Positions 1 to 12,020 of a DNA stretch of 64,000 nt are shown here, in pieces. The notes beneath the pieces are model-generated. The model saw only the letters and a list, made by a program, of their open reading frames with translations. It was not told where the DNA came from and did no database searches. Numbering within the stretch: the first letter of the stretch is position 1; the number at the start of each line of letters is the position of its first letter. Location of the stretch: contig SNVD02013908.1 in NCBI GenBank assembly GCA_013180625.2, positions 1-64,000 of the forward strand, written 5' to 3'. Both the position numbers and the translations under genes were made by a program. The stretch comes from Boswellia sacra (taxonomy: Eukaryota; Streptophyta; Magnoliopsida; Sapindales; Burseraceae).

Positions 1-86
1 CTTTCTTGTTTCTCCTTCGATTGTGCAAATCTACTAGGAAAAAGTGGAGGAGAAACATATGAAGGAATGGGAGTTATAGGATTTAT

Positions 87-875
87 CTAAGAAGTCAGTG
101 TTTGTTTCATGGTGGAAGTGGTGTCATCTCCTTCATCAGTTTGTGATTTCTTAGGCAGGACATCTAATTGCTCTCCATTTTGCAAAGTTATCGCACAAGA
201 ATTCTCTCTTGGATTGATCACCGTTTGACAAGATAATTCTTCTGAGCCTTGGCCCTCGATTTTGCTCATGCTAGTGGCCAATTGTCCCATTTGATTTGCC
301 AGGTTTTGGATACTTGCCCCAGTTTCCTGCTGGAATTGGAAGTGCATTAACAATGTCCTGGAGAGACATACCTGAGTTTTGTGAAGCTGGTTACGGTGCT
401 GGATGTGGCATTGGTGGTGGTTGCATTTGAAAAGTTGCTGCACTCTAGGTTGATTGAAACCTTGTGGCAGATTTGGTATCACATTTGGAGTGATTGGTTG
501 ATGATTCCAGTAACTGAAATTATGTTGATCTTCCCATCCAGCATTGTAAGTGCTAGAGAAAGGATCATACCATTGCCTCGTTTGTCCTGGAAATCCACCC
601 ATGGCATTGGCTTGTTCCATATATTCTTCTTGTAAAGTTGGATACATGTCGATTGGATGCTCCATCGTAGAATATATCCCACATTCATAAGATTTTTGCA
701 TATCTCCTACAGCCATGTTTTCCACAAGAGAGGTTAGCTCAGAAAGTTGTTGTTCAATGTTCGGAGTGCTTACCTTATTTACTCTCCATGGTACTTGTGG
801 CTCAAATCCGCTACTGAATTGATAGAAGTTTACTGCCATGTTGTCTAAACACAAACAATCAGAAAAGAAAAACAA
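87..875 (-). pseudogene. Athila-type gag C-terminal fragment
   Basis: An open frame of 262 codons encodes a gag-like nucleocapsid region. It contains a remnant of the C-terminal motif of Athila gag (HPIDMYPTLQEE, then GGFPGQ and YDPFSSTYNAGW) followed by the linker word INPREN that precedes protease in this group. Two cysteines of the usual zinc motif appear replaced by tyrosine. The capsid half of gag is absent, and this fragment begins only about 54 bases after the primer-binding site. An internal deletion joining leader to gag C-terminus is therefore likely. The first Met may be fortuitous; MAVNFYQF a few codons in is an alternative. It is not a host gene. Confidence 0.7.
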
Positions 876-928
876 AGAAAATATGAGTCAACAATGAAAA
901 CAAAATAACAAATTGATTAGAAAATCAA

Positions 929-946
929 TCCCCGGCAACGGCGCCA
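929..946 (-). other. Primer-binding site, tRNA-Asp
   Basis: On the minus strand the 18 bases TGGCGCCGTTGCCGGGGA are complementary to the 3' end of plant tRNA-Asp including CCA. The site lies 6 bases inside the LTR end at 953, as expected for minus-strand DNA priming in Athila/Tat elements. Confidence 0.88.
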
Positions 947-952
947 AAAACT

Positions 953-2358
953 TGGTGCGTTCGAAACTAGCAAGTATACTAGTCGCACAAGTAATAAAGT
1001 GATAAGTAAGATATCGTTCCCACGAGGATTGATTCTAAATGAATTTGTTATTTTCCAACCACAATTAACTAAATGGGGGGGTTTTGTTGAATGATTAACT
1101 AAATGAAATAAGAATGCAAATTAAGAATAACAAAACAGAAGTTAATTTGAATAAACGATCAATGAGGGAAATCTGGTTAAGGGATCCTTCTCTACCACAA
1201 GATATGGATTTGCGAATTAATCGTAGAATTGTCATCCAATTACAGCATTGAAGTTATTAACCGTAGATAACAACAAGCTCTGTTATCCCAATCTTTCCTT
1301 ACTTTGTTGTTAAATAAAACAAGCTCTTTATTAAATCTCTATCCATTAAACAACCTAGAACAAGCTCTCTGAGTTTAATTCAATGGATGCATTATGATAA
1401 GAAAGATAGGTTGATCTAAGCAATAAACACACAAGCTCGGATTATTAAACTTAGGTTGTATTCTCCAATTGCAATCTCTGATCACAATTTTGCTACTAAG
1501 GATTAGAAATTCAAGACAATTACGGATCAAGATTTCTAATCTAGCTATAGACAACAACCAGATTATATTCAGTTGGCCATTCCAAATACAATCAGAAAGC
1601 AATCATAAGCACTAGATCTGTCTCTTATACACATCTAGATGTGTATAAGAGACAGTCCTTACACAATCAACTTACAAAAACCATATCAGGGGCTTTGAAA
1701 TCACCCTCAACCAATTCAGATTCAGTTACACATGTTTAAGAACGTGGTAAATACAATACAACATGGAGACATTCCAGAAAATGAAAGGGAAGGGAAAAAC
1801 TTAGCAAATTTGATGTAATTCTCTTTGGATTGTAGTTCTTCCTCTTTCCAAGCTTCCTTTCTCCTTCAAGAACTCCAAGAGATGAAAGAATTCCAGAGCT
1901 GCAGCCTCCACCACGTTCTCCCCTCTTCAAGTTATCAAAATAAAACCCTAAAATGTGTTTAAATACTCTGCTACAGTGACTTGCTACAGTGCCCCGTATT
2001 ATACATGCTACAGTGACTTGTGGAATTATATTTCTATACATCTCACACTGTTTTGATTACAACTTTTGGTACACTGAAATGGATTTATAAACCGTAAATT
2101 TCTCCAGAAAATAGACTTCGAGAGCTTTCCAACGGTATATAATATGTCATCGGGTTCATTGTATATCAATACAATTAAATCCGAGAAGATGGTTGACTAG
2201 CAGAGGTGAAAATGAAGGGTTTTACTCCATTTTTGTGCAAGTTGCTCCAAAACTCCTACAAACATCAAAACCACACAAAAACATAAAAATACCAAGGAAT
2301 ATAGCAAAGAAACATGGACGAATTGATATAAAAGTAATACATAAATAGACACCTATCA
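953..2358 (-). repeat. 5' LTR of the Athila-like element
   Basis: This LTR begins on the minus strand with TGATAGGTGTCTATTTATG and ends GAACGCACCA next to the primer-binding site. It is recognised by alignment to the solo LTR at 10595-12020, which shares both ends and the internal order. It carries repeated CTACAGTG words near 1970-2015. About 45-50 bases present in the solo LTR are replaced at 1618-1655 by a foreign adapter, so the sequence there is unreliable. Confidence 0.85.
1618..1655. other. Transposon mosaic-end junction adapter (artefact)
   Basis: The 38 bases are CTGTCTCTTATACACATCT followed directly by its reverse complement AGATGTGTATAAGAGACAG. Each half is the 19-bp mosaic end of engineered Tn5 used in tagmentation libraries, and the back-to-back arrangement is that of a mate-pair circularisation junction. 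The solo LTR at 10595-12020 has ordinary LTR sequence here. This is most simply untrimmed library sequence left in the assembly. Confidence 0.95.
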
Positions 2359-2932
2359 GGAAGGGAAAAACTTAGCAAATTTGATGTAATTCTCTTTGGA
2401 TTGTAGTTCTTCCTCTTTCCAAGCTTCCTTTCTCCTTCAAGAACTCCAAGAGATGAAAGAATTCCATAGCTGCAGCCTCCACCACATTCTCCCCTCTTCA
2501 AGTTATGAAAATAAAACCCTAAAATGTGTTTAAATAATCTGCTACAGTAACCTGCTAAATACAGTGTCCCGTATTATACATGCTACAGTGATTTGTGGAA
2601 TTACATTTCTATACTTCTCACACTGTTTTGATTACAACTTTTGGTACACTGAATGGATTCATAAACCATAAATTTCTCCAAAAAGTAGACTTCGAGAGCT
2701 TTTCAACGGTATATGATATGTCATCGGGTTCATTGTATATCAATACAATTAAATCTGAGAAGATCACTGACTAGCAGAGGTGAAAATGAAGGGTTTTACT
2801 CCATTTTTGTGCAAGTTGCTCCAAAACTCCTACAAACATCAAAACCACACAAAAACATAAAAATACCAAGGAATATAGCAAAGAAACATGGACAAATTGA
2901 TATGAAAGTAATACATAAATAGACACCTATCA
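2359..2932 (-). repeat. Partial second copy of the Athila-like LTR (U3 side)
   Basis: This segment repeats the region 1793-2358 in the same orientation, from GGAAGGGAAAAACTTAGC to the terminal ACACCTATCA. It abuts the complete LTR head to tail. The simplest reading is that one element inserted into the LTR of a sibling copy, leaving the outer LTR's first 574 bases here and the remainder beyond the left edge. A misassembled tandem copy is possible, given the adapter 700 bases away. Confidence 0.8.
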
Positions 2933-5665
2933 GCCATTCCAATACTTGACTGATAACTGTTGTTGTATGCAAATTTCACAAGTGGTAAATGATCCTTCCA
3001 ATTACCTTGAAAATCCATCACACAAGCCCTCAACAAATCTTCTAAAATTTGGATGGTGCGCTCTGATTGACCATGAGTTTGAGGATGGAAGGCTGTACAA
3101 AATAGCAACTGAGTACCCATAGCTCTTTGACGGCTTTACCAAAATTGAGCTGTAAACCTGGGATCTCTATCTAACACCACTGAAACTAGAACTCCATGCA
3201 ACCTCACAATTTCTTTAATGTATAGCCAACTCAAAACATTCACTGAATCAGTTATACGGATAGGAAGAAAGTGTGATACTTTGGTTAACCTATCTACAAT
3301 CACACATATTGCATCCTTCCCTTTTACAGAACGTGGTAATCCAATAATAAAATCCATGGTGATGTGATCCCATTTCCACTCCGCTACAGGTAGTGGTTGG
3401 AGTAATCTTGTAGTCCTTTGATGCTCAGCCTTCACTTGTTGACAAGTAAGACATCTAGCCACATATTCAGCAACATCCTTCTTCATTCTTTTCCACCAAA
3501 ACTGACGACGTAAATCATGATACATTTTGGTACCCGCTGGATGAACAACAAATTTATAGTGATGAAATTCATTAAGGATATCATCTTTACACTCTTTACT
3601 TGATGGAACAAAGATCCTACCCTTGAATCGTAAACTCCCATCTGAACCAATTGTCCAATCCACACTTCTATCACCGCGTAACACTTGCTCATACAAGGCT
3701 CTAGTCTCTAAATCTTAATATTGTAACTCAATCACTCTATGCACGAGAGACGGTTGGGCAACAAGTGTAAAAAGGCGAAGTTGATCTCTGCAATCCTCAA
3801 CCAAGATATCATAATCATGAATAGACCGTAACATGCTCCACTCTCCTATCATCGCATTAACCATAGCCCTCGACTTTCTACTTAATGCGTCAGCCACCAC
3901 ATTTGCCTTGCCTGGATGATATTGGATAGAGAAATTATAATCTTCCCAATACTCCATCCATCATCGTTGTCTCAAATTCAAGTCTTTTTAGGTGAAAATG
4001 TATTTCAAAATTTTATGATCACAAAAGACTTCAAACCTTTTGTCATACAGATAATGTCGTCAAATTTTCAAAGCATATACTATCGCAGCCAGTTCTAAAT
4101 CATGGGTAGGATAATTCTGCTTGTGAGGTTTCAATTGACGAGAAGCATAAGCTACAACCCTACCTTGTTACATTAACACACACCGTAATCCATTCAAGGA
4201 GGTATCAATGAATACCACATAATCAACTCCACGTTGTGGTATCACAAGGATAGGTGCTGAAGTCAATCTTTTCTTCAATTCTTGGAATGCTTGCTCACAT
4301 GCATCATTCCATTTGAATCTAACTCCCTTCCTTGTTAACTTAGTCATTGGTGCAACCAAACGAGAAAAGTTCTCAACAAAACGCTGATAGTACGCTACTA
4401 GACCCAAAAAGCTGCGTACTTCAAGCACATTCTTTGGTCGTTCCCATTTCATAACTACTTCTACTTTGCTGGGTCCACTGAGATTCCTTGTCTTGACACC
4501 ACATGGCCTAAAAATTTTACCTCTGCTAGCCAAAATTCACATTTACTCAATTTGGCATAAAGACGATGCTCTCTTAGTGTTTGAAATGCTATCCATAGAT
4601 GTTGCTCATGTTCAACTTCAGATGAAGAATAAATAAAGATATCATCCACAAACACAATCACAAATTGATCTAGATGAGGTCTGAAAATCTGATTCATCAA
4701 ATCCATAAAGGCAGCAGGAGCATTTATTAATCCAAATGGCATGACCAAAAACTCATAGTGCCCATAACGGGTACGAAAAGTGGTCTTTGGTATGTCTCCT
4801 TCCTTTATTCTCAACTGGTGATAACCCAAATGAAGATCTATCTTGGAAAAACAACAAGATCCTCTTAACTGGTCGAACAAGTCATCAATCATAGGTAAAG
4901 GATATTTGTTTTTCACTGTAACCTGATTTAACTGCCTGTAATCTATACATAAACGCAATGAGTCATCTTTCTTCTTCACAAACAATGTTGGCGCCCCCTA
5001 GGGAGAAGTACTGGGTCTGATGAATCCTTTCTCTAACAATTATTCTATTTGTAGCTTAAGCTCCCTTAACTCTGCTGGAGCCATTTGGTAAGGAGCAACT
5101 GATATGGGTGCCACACCTGGATACACCTCGATAGCAAACTCCACTTCTCTAGTTGGAGGTAACCCAGGCAATTCTTCAGGAAAAACATCAGTAAAATCGC
5201 TCACCACACGAGGAAGTTCAGAAACCCCTTTATTAATCTCTTCCACTAGTATACTTGCTATCATGCTCCTGACCCCTTTCTTGTTTTGCGACCCAAGCAA
5301 AGGGTAATGCAATAATGCATATTTGTCCCCATAAAAACTGAAAACAATCCTCTCCGGCATGTGAATCATCACTTTCCTCTTGTGGCAGTCAAATATAACT
5401 CGGTAAGTTGACAACCAATCCATTCCTAATATCACATTATACTCAGTGAAATCCATAAGTATCAAATCAAATGATAACCTATGCCCATTGATTTCTAGCA
5501 TACAGGAACGACATATCCTCCCGACCTCTAGAGTACTACCCATAGGTGACTCTACATGTAATACAGAGTCTAACAAATCATACTCTAATCCTAATATAGA
5601 TGCAAATGGGTAGATATAAAAGAATGAGTAGCTCCGGAATCAAATAAAATATGGGCCCATGCATT
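2933..5665 (-). pseudogene. Ty3/gypsy pol (protease, RT, RNase H, integrase), broken
   Basis: Pol would encode the polyprotein that copies and integrates the element. In minus-strand order there is protease with LFDSGATHSF (near 5620-5650). Reverse transcriptase follows at 4461-4985, with FSKIDL, VMPFGL and the catalytic IVFVDD. RNase H lies at about 3715-4533, ending [15 protein letters not shown]. Integrase lies at 2933-3696, with the zinc-binding HHCC region, catalytic TMDFIIGLP and LDRDPRF, and the glutamate in HGQSERT. Stops and frameshifts separate these blocks, for example a TAA after FTAQFW near 3135. The C-terminal part of integrase and any chromodomain are cut off by the insertion at 2932. 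It cannot be functional. Confidence 0.88.
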
Positions 5666-5735
5666 AAAAACCAATAATGTACCTCCTACAACCCCCATGG
5701 TCTGTAGGCTCTATCGGCTGAGTCAGAGTAAAAAC

Positions 5736-6914
5736 TCATCCCTGAGTCATCTGTCCCTGATGTCTAGTACTTTTAGCTGATCTTGGAGGCCTAACGGATT
5801 GAGAAGAAGCTGCCTGAGACCTCTGAGATGTCTGATGGGAATAGGTATTACGTCCTTGGGGCGGTGGTCTAAACTGTGACCCTGACCCTTGTCGAGGAGT
5901 CGGTTGGGTCTGACTAGTGTCACTCTGAGGACCTCTCATCTCTACTGGACAATCTCGTTGCATGTGATCGTATTGTTCACATCTAAAACATCTGGGACAC
6001 TGACGTTGGAAATGACCTGGTTTCCCACACCCATAACAAACTCTCTGACTCTGTGAAGACCCACTTGATATGGAGCCTTGAGATTACAATTACTGAGACT
6101 GAAAATTAAAGGAAGGCCTACTGGAATGAGTTCTCTGTCTGTTAACGGAACGATCATGCTGTCTCATTCCTCTAGATGGTATACCAATACCCCCCACTCT
6201 GTGACTCTGAAAAATCTCTTGTTCTGCAATTAAGGTCGTCTCTACCACATCAACATATGTCGTCAATCTACATACTGCCACTGAGGGTCTGATGTCATCT
6301 CTCAGTCCCTTTTGAAATCTTCGAGCCTTGCTAGCCTCATCTACCACCAAACTAGGTGCAAAGCGGGATAAGGTAGTAAATCGTGCCTCATATTGTTGCA
6401 CTGTCACATTCCCCTATGTCAATATATAAATTCATTTTCCTTCTGATCATGAAAAAATGTAGGAAAAAATTTGTCCAGAAAAGCAGTAGAGAAGTCTCTC
6501 CATGTAAGGATGTTTCCTCCTCTAATACACTCAACAGATGTCTACCACTATAATGCCTCTCCTGTCAACAGATGAGTTGCCACCCTAACTCGTAAATCCT
6601 CTCAACTTGAAAAAGATTAAAGAGACGCTCAACTCGTATAAACCAATCTTCTGTAACATTCGGATCGGGCTCCCTATTGAAAATAGGTGGATTGTGGCGT
6701 TGGACTTTTGTGCATTCTTCATTCTATTGCCGACACTCATCTCTAATACCGGTCGAGGCGGTGCTAGTGGGTTGGCATGAAGAGTCTCCCTAACCATGTT
6801 TGTCACTGTTTCTGCCAATGTATTGGTCACATATCTCATAGCCCTAAAAAACTCTGACCTCTCATCACCCTCAGGTGGGTTGGAACTCGAAGCACTTCGC
6901 GTAGGAGAACTCAT
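5736..6914 (-). pseudogene. Ty3/gypsy gag, broken
   Basis: The likely start is the Met at 6914 (MSSPTRSASSSNPPEGDERS). The frame shifts after about 60 codons. Capsid sequence resumes at 6407 (MTVQQYEARFTTLSRFAP) and runs to about 6090. The nucleocapsid follows in another frame with two CCHC zinc knuckles, CYGCGKPGHFQRQC and CFRCEQYDHMQRDC, near 5950-6040, then a Gln/Pro-rich tail to 5736. Order and motifs are those of a plant chromovirus gag. At least two frameshifts make it non-functional. Confidence 0.82.
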
Positions 6915-7078
6915 TATCTAATTTTATCAATGACAAAAACATAAGCGGTAGAATTCTATAACATATGGAACAAGAACTCCACAAACAATTTTTTTCAAGG
7001 CACATGCAAGCACACAAAACATGCCTCTACCCCTCTCAAACTATCTACATCCTTTTAACAGGTCCACAGTAAAGCCTA

Positions 7079-7091
7079 GGCTCTAATACCA
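7079..7091 (-). other. Primer-binding site, initiator tRNA-Met type
   Basis: Minus strand TGGTATTAGAGCC matches the usual tRNA-Met primer-binding site TGGTATCAGAGCC with one transition. It sits just inside the LTR end and fixes the orientation of the Tekay-like element. Confidence 0.75.
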
Positions 7092-7576
7092 CTCTATTAC
7101 GCACTAACATCTCTTATATAAAGACTTTAGGGGTGATTGAATTAGAAATTAATAAAAAGTTCATCATCAATATCTCTTTTTTTTCTATACATCACATGAA
7201 TTCATTACAACATTTGGCTATTTGTTCAAAATAAATTTTACATACACTGGTGACTAAATTCAATACATAAATTGCTAGTCACATAACAAAATCTCCCATC
7301 ATAAGCTAGAAGAACTAAGATCGTCCCCAAAAATCATTGTATGCATGCAGACTCCAGACTCCCTTGGAAAGCTCTGGAACATCACTAGTATGAACATCTT
7401 TCGGTGTACCTATGGAGGGAGAGGGTGAGCATAAAGCCTAGTAGGAAAAATTTTAACATTATACTAAATCACACGTATTTAATAATTACTCAAGTACAGA
7501 ATTACACACCCACTAATAATAAATCCAAACGCGATGTTCATTTGCACGTCAAGTTTATAGTCGTGTTCCCCTTAAA

Positions 7577-9244
7577 ATATCAAAATTTTCTTGAAATATC
7601 AAAATTAGTTCACTCTTTTTTTTGAGAATAGAGGTAAAGAAGATGAAAATAGAAGTTATCAACTATGTAATCAAGAGAATAACAATAATGAATAATCACA
7701 AGTGCAAGTAAATATAAAGAGGATATGGATAGAGAGAGTGCAAACTCAATTTACATGGTTCGGCAAACCTTGCCTATGTCCATGGGCTCCTAGCTCTACA
7801 AGCTAGGCTTTCCACTAAGTTGTAGAATTCTTTACAACTTGCTTGATGAACAACCTCATCAAGACTTTTTCTTTCAACCCTTGATAACACCACACTAAGA
7901 ATTCTTCTTGATAAACAACCTCACCAAGGCAACTTCCTTCAACCCTTGATAACACCATACCAAGAGTTGTTCTTGATGAATAACCTCACCAAGGCAACTT
8001 CCTTCGACTCTTGATAACACCACACCAAGAGTTCTCTCAAGGATAACTTTTATCATTTACAAGAAGATCTCACTCTGACCACAATACAAGAACAAATATA
8101 ATTGTTTACAATAAAATATAACTCTCCTCAAAGAGTAGATAAAGAATATAAAAACTCTCTAGACTTGATATTTCTATTATTTGTGGCTTGATGGATTCTT
8201 CTTCTATTGAATGTATGAGAGAAGGGCTCCTTTTATAGGAAAATGAGATGAACTTAATCAAGTGAAGACACCAACTCCAAATTTTCTGCCCACCATAAAA
8301 CTGAAATCTTGTCTACCATTTTTGTCAATGTTCTATTTGAGTTTTGAAAATCTACAAACATAAAAGATCTACATAATTGAATAAGCTTTGCAACACATCA
8401 AGAATCAGGTCATTTTGATATCTGTAGCTCGAGATACGGACAAAACACCATTTGGTGCTAATGTGCTTGATTTTTCTTTCTTATGTTAGTCTACCAATTT
8501 GCACATCAATTATGTCAACCTTTTATTTGAAATTTGAATTTATTCAGATAATATAAAATGTGTTTTATTAAGTTATCTTTCCAATGCCACAAGAATCAAG
8601 TCATTTCGATATCTCTAGCTCAAGATATGGATAAAAGACCATTTGGTGCTCATATGAGTTGATTTTTCTTCCTTGTGGCAGTCCACCAAATTGCATGTCA
8701 ATTATGTCGGCCTTCTATTTGAAATTTGAATTCCTTCAAAAAATATGAAATGTGAATCATTAAGTCATATTTCTAAGGCCGTAAGAATCAAGTGATTTGG
8801 ATATTTCTAACTCAAAATATGCCAAAAAAAGTATTCAGTGCTAATGTCAGCTGCTTCTATTTGTCTTTCAAATTGCATGATGATTTGGACAACCTTGCAC
8901 TTGAAATTTGAATTTCTTTAAAAAATATAAAATGTTATAAATTGAGCAAGCTTTCTAAAGGCTTAAGAATCACATCATTTGGACATCTATAGAGATATAT
9001 ATGACCAATTGATTGAACATTGCTCATGTGTCACATTCCTTGAGTCAAACCTTATTCTTCAACTTTGGTACCTTTAACATGTAGTGTTCTCCTTAGCTTC
9101 AACACTTCATTTTAATAAGCCTCTTCTTGATTTTACAATTATTTCAGTGATATTATTCTTGCACATAAATAAACATATTAGTAAATCTCAATGAATCAAT
9201 GTGTATTGTTATCATCAAAATTATCATGTAGCCTTATGACAAAC
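7577..9244 (-). repeat. Truncated SIRE-like copia LTR
   Basis: From about 7595 this matches the LTRs at 42822-44754 and 47116-49106 along most of its length: the TTAGTTCACTC block, the GGTTCGGCAAACC block, three units of the 65-bp direct repeat, and the long tail ending CCTTATGACAAACA where the intact LTR ends CCTTAGGGCTAACA. The TGTTGACCCAGG end is missing or altered. It is more diverged than the two LTRs of the intact element, so it is an older insertion. It lies within the Tekay-like LTR. Confidence 0.78.
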
Positions 9245-9248
9245 ACCT

Positions 9249-9440
9249 GTGTTCCCTTTGGATCCGTATACAAAATGGCCCATCCAAGGTCCAACACATA
9301 ATGTTTTCATGTTCCCCTTGGATCAATATACAAAACAGCCCATCCAAGGTCCAATACATAGAATTTTATCTCCGCATTCTCCTTGGATCCGTATACAAAA
9401 CGGCCTATCCAAGGTCCAATACATACATTTACAGCCTTTC
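9249..9440. repeat. Three tandem subrepeats in the Tekay-like LTR
   Basis: A unit of roughly 65-75 bases built on CCTTGGATCCGTATACAAAA followed by CGGCCCATCCAAGGTCCAA occurs three times with small differences. A truncated start of another unit (GTGTTCCCCTT near 7567) lies on the other side of the copia LTR, so that LTR entered this array. Confidence 0.8.
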
Positions 9441-9551
9441 AATATAATTTCTACAAAGAATTTCAAGAAAATACACTTTTTATGAAAAATCTAGGACTTT
9501 CCGGAAGTGGGCAGTCGTTTTGGGTTGATTCTGGAATTTTGCTCAACACCG

Positions 9552-9975
9552 ACACTTGACACTCGAACATGCGTGTCGAGTCACGCACATAACGCATGAC
9601 ACTGTTCCTCGACACTTGGCACTCGACATAGTGCCTCTCGACACTCGACACTCGAATGTACACGTCGAGTCACGCACGCAACGCACGACACTGTTCGCTC
9701 GACACTCGACACTAGACACTCGACACAGTGTCTCTCGACACTCGACACACAAATTCGTACGTCGAGTCACGCAGGCAACATGTGACACTATTCACTTGAA
9801 ACACAGTTACAGATAGTCAACACCTCTCTCTTAACATTAGACGACAAACACTCGACACTCAACCCGACACTCGACATGTTCCTCTCGACACTAGACGACA
9901 AACACTCGACAATCGATCCGACACTCGACATGTGCCTCACGACCCACAACACATGTCACTCGAGTGTCGAGTGGT
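9552..9975. repeat. CGACACTCGAC-rich minisatellite in the Tekay-like LTR
   Basis: There are three units of about 90-97 bases marked by GTCGAGTCACGCA at 9574, 9664 and 9761, then two units of about 54 bases marked by GACGACAAACACTCGACA. The word CGACACTCGACAC recurs throughout. Related vocabulary appears at 40443-40660 and 60298-60654 in unrelated elements. Frames through it are repeat artefacts. Confidence 0.85.
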
Positions 9976-10594
9976 GTCAAATGACATGTCAGACGCTATA
10001 CACCAAATCGTGAAACTGTTCCATTAAGTCGGTTACACTATCTCATTTCCAGATTTTGACCTCTAACTTCAAAAATTCACCAAAAATCCATTTTAACTCC
10101 AAATTCAACTAAATCAGCAGCTAATTAAAGCTTCATATGTCTATTTTTCTAAACAAATGAAAAATTATACAATTCTCAATCCAAAAAAATGCATCAGCTC
10201 AAACAACACAAGACAGTCACATGAACTACCACTCCCCTCAAACCCAACTCTACTTCACTCCATCAACACTTAGTTTCACACATAATTCCTCATTCAAACC
10301 ACAAACAATCAACTTACAATAAGTAGTTTCACTCATAGTTCATCATCCAAGCAACAAACAATTAATTTAGAATAGATCACATGCATAACAAACTAATATC
10401 AATTAAACAACAAAATACATGACATGAGGTAAGCATAGTGTTAGAAAATCCCTACTTGTTTTCCAAGCTTATACACTTCTTTGAAATATTTCCTCTCTTT
10501 TCTTCTTCTCCTTCTTCTCTTTTTCTCCCTTGTAACTGTGAAACTCTCTTCTCTTTTTTTCTTCCTTCTTTTTCTCATTCTAGAAAAATCCTCT

Positions 10595-12020
10595 TGATAA
10601 GTGTCTATTTATGTATTATTTTTATATCAATTCGTCTATGTTTCTTTGCTATATTCCTTGATATTTTTATGTTTTTGTGTGGTTTTGATGTTTGTAGGAG
10701 TTTTGGAGCAACTTGCACAAAAATGGAGTAAAACCCTTCATTTTCACCTCTGCTAGTCAACCATCTTCTCGGATTTAATTGTATTGATATACAATGAACC
10801 CGATGACATATCATATACCGTTGGAAAGCTCTCGAAGTCTATTTTTGGAGAAATTTACGTTTATAAATCTATTCAGTGTACCAAAAGTTGTAATCAAAAC
10901 AGTGTGAGAAGTGTAGAAATGTAATTCCACAATCACTGTAGCATGTATAATACGGGACACTGTAGCACGTTACTGTAGCAGAGTATTTAAACACATTTTA
11001 GGGTTTTTATTTTCATAACTTGAAGAGGGGAAAACGTGGAGGAGGCTGCATTTCTGGATTTCTCTCATCCCTTGGAGTTCTTGAAGGAGAAAGAAGATTT
11101 TGAAAGAGGAGGAACTACAATTCCAAGAAGATTCATCTACAAAGAAGATTTTCAAAGAATTTGCTAAGTTCTTTCTTTCCTTTTCAATTCTGGAATTTCT
11201 TGTATTGTATTTGTTATTCTGATTGAATATGTGTAACTAAATCTGAATTGGTTGAGGGTGATTTCAAAGCCCTTGATATGGATTTTGTGAGTTGATTGTG
11301 TAAGAAATTGTTATCCAATTCTCTAATTGAAGTTGCTTGTATTTTCCCATATCTAATGGTTATGATTGCTTACTGATTGTATTTGGAATGGCCAACTGAA
11401 TATAATCTGTTGTTGTCTATTGCTAGATTAGAAATCTTGATCCGTAATTTTCATGAATTTCCAATCATTAGTAGCAAAATTGTGATCAGAGATTGCAATT
11501 GGAAAATACAACCTAGGTTAAATAATCTGAACTTGTGTGATTATTGCTTAGATCAACCTATCTTTCTCATCGTGATGCTTTCATTGAATTAAACTCAGAG
11601 AGCTTGTTCTAGGTTGTTTAATGGATAAAGATTAAATAAAGAGCTTGTTTTATTTAACAACAAAGTAAGGAAAAATTGGGATAACAGAGCTTGTTGTTAT
11701 CTACGGTTGATAACTTCAATGCTGTAATTGGATTACAATTCAATGTTAATTCACAAATTCATATCTTGTGGCAGAGAATGAACTCTTAACCAAGTGTCTC
11801 TCATTGATTTTTCACTCCATTTTACTTTGTGTTGTGTTATTGTGCATTTACATTAATATTTCATTTAGTTAATCCATCAACAAACACCCCCCCCCCCCCA
11901 TTTATTCTATTGTTGCTTTTGAATAACAAATTCAATTAGAATCAATCCCCGTAGGAACGATATCTACTTATCACTTTATTACTTGTGCGACTAGTAAACT
12001 TGATAGTTTCGAACGCATCA
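10595..12020 (+). mobile_element. Solo LTR of the Athila-like family
   Basis: A 1426-bp LTR starts TGATAAGTGTCTATTTATG and ends GAACGCATCA, flanked by a perfect 5-bp target duplication CCTCT (10590-10594 and 12021-12025). It matches the LTR at 953-2358 in the opposite orientation. No internal domain is present, so it is a product of LTR-LTR recombination. It holds CTACAGTG repeats near 10930-10980 and a 14-base C run near 11886. It lies inside the Tekay-like LTR. Confidence 0.93.

Larger units (their letters stand above)
1..2932 (-). mobile_element. Athila-like Ty3/gypsy retrotransposon, 5' part
   Basis: Read on the minus strand this is the 5' end of an LTR retrotransposon whose body leaves the window at the left edge. 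In order it shows a partial LTR (2932 to 2359), a complete LTR (2358 to 953), a primer-binding site matching the tRNA-Asp 3' end, and a gag C-terminal fragment. The right border falls inside the integrase frame of an older Tekay-like element, so this is a nested insertion. The tRNA-Asp primer and the gag sequence point to the Athila/Tat branch. The far LTR and the matching target duplication lie outside the window. Confidence 0.8.

Noticed and set aside
9463..9816. Overlapping open frames on both strands rich in Cys, Arg, Ser, Thr and His
   Set aside because: They are translations of the minisatellite in the Tekay-like LTR; repeats without stops give long frames by chance.
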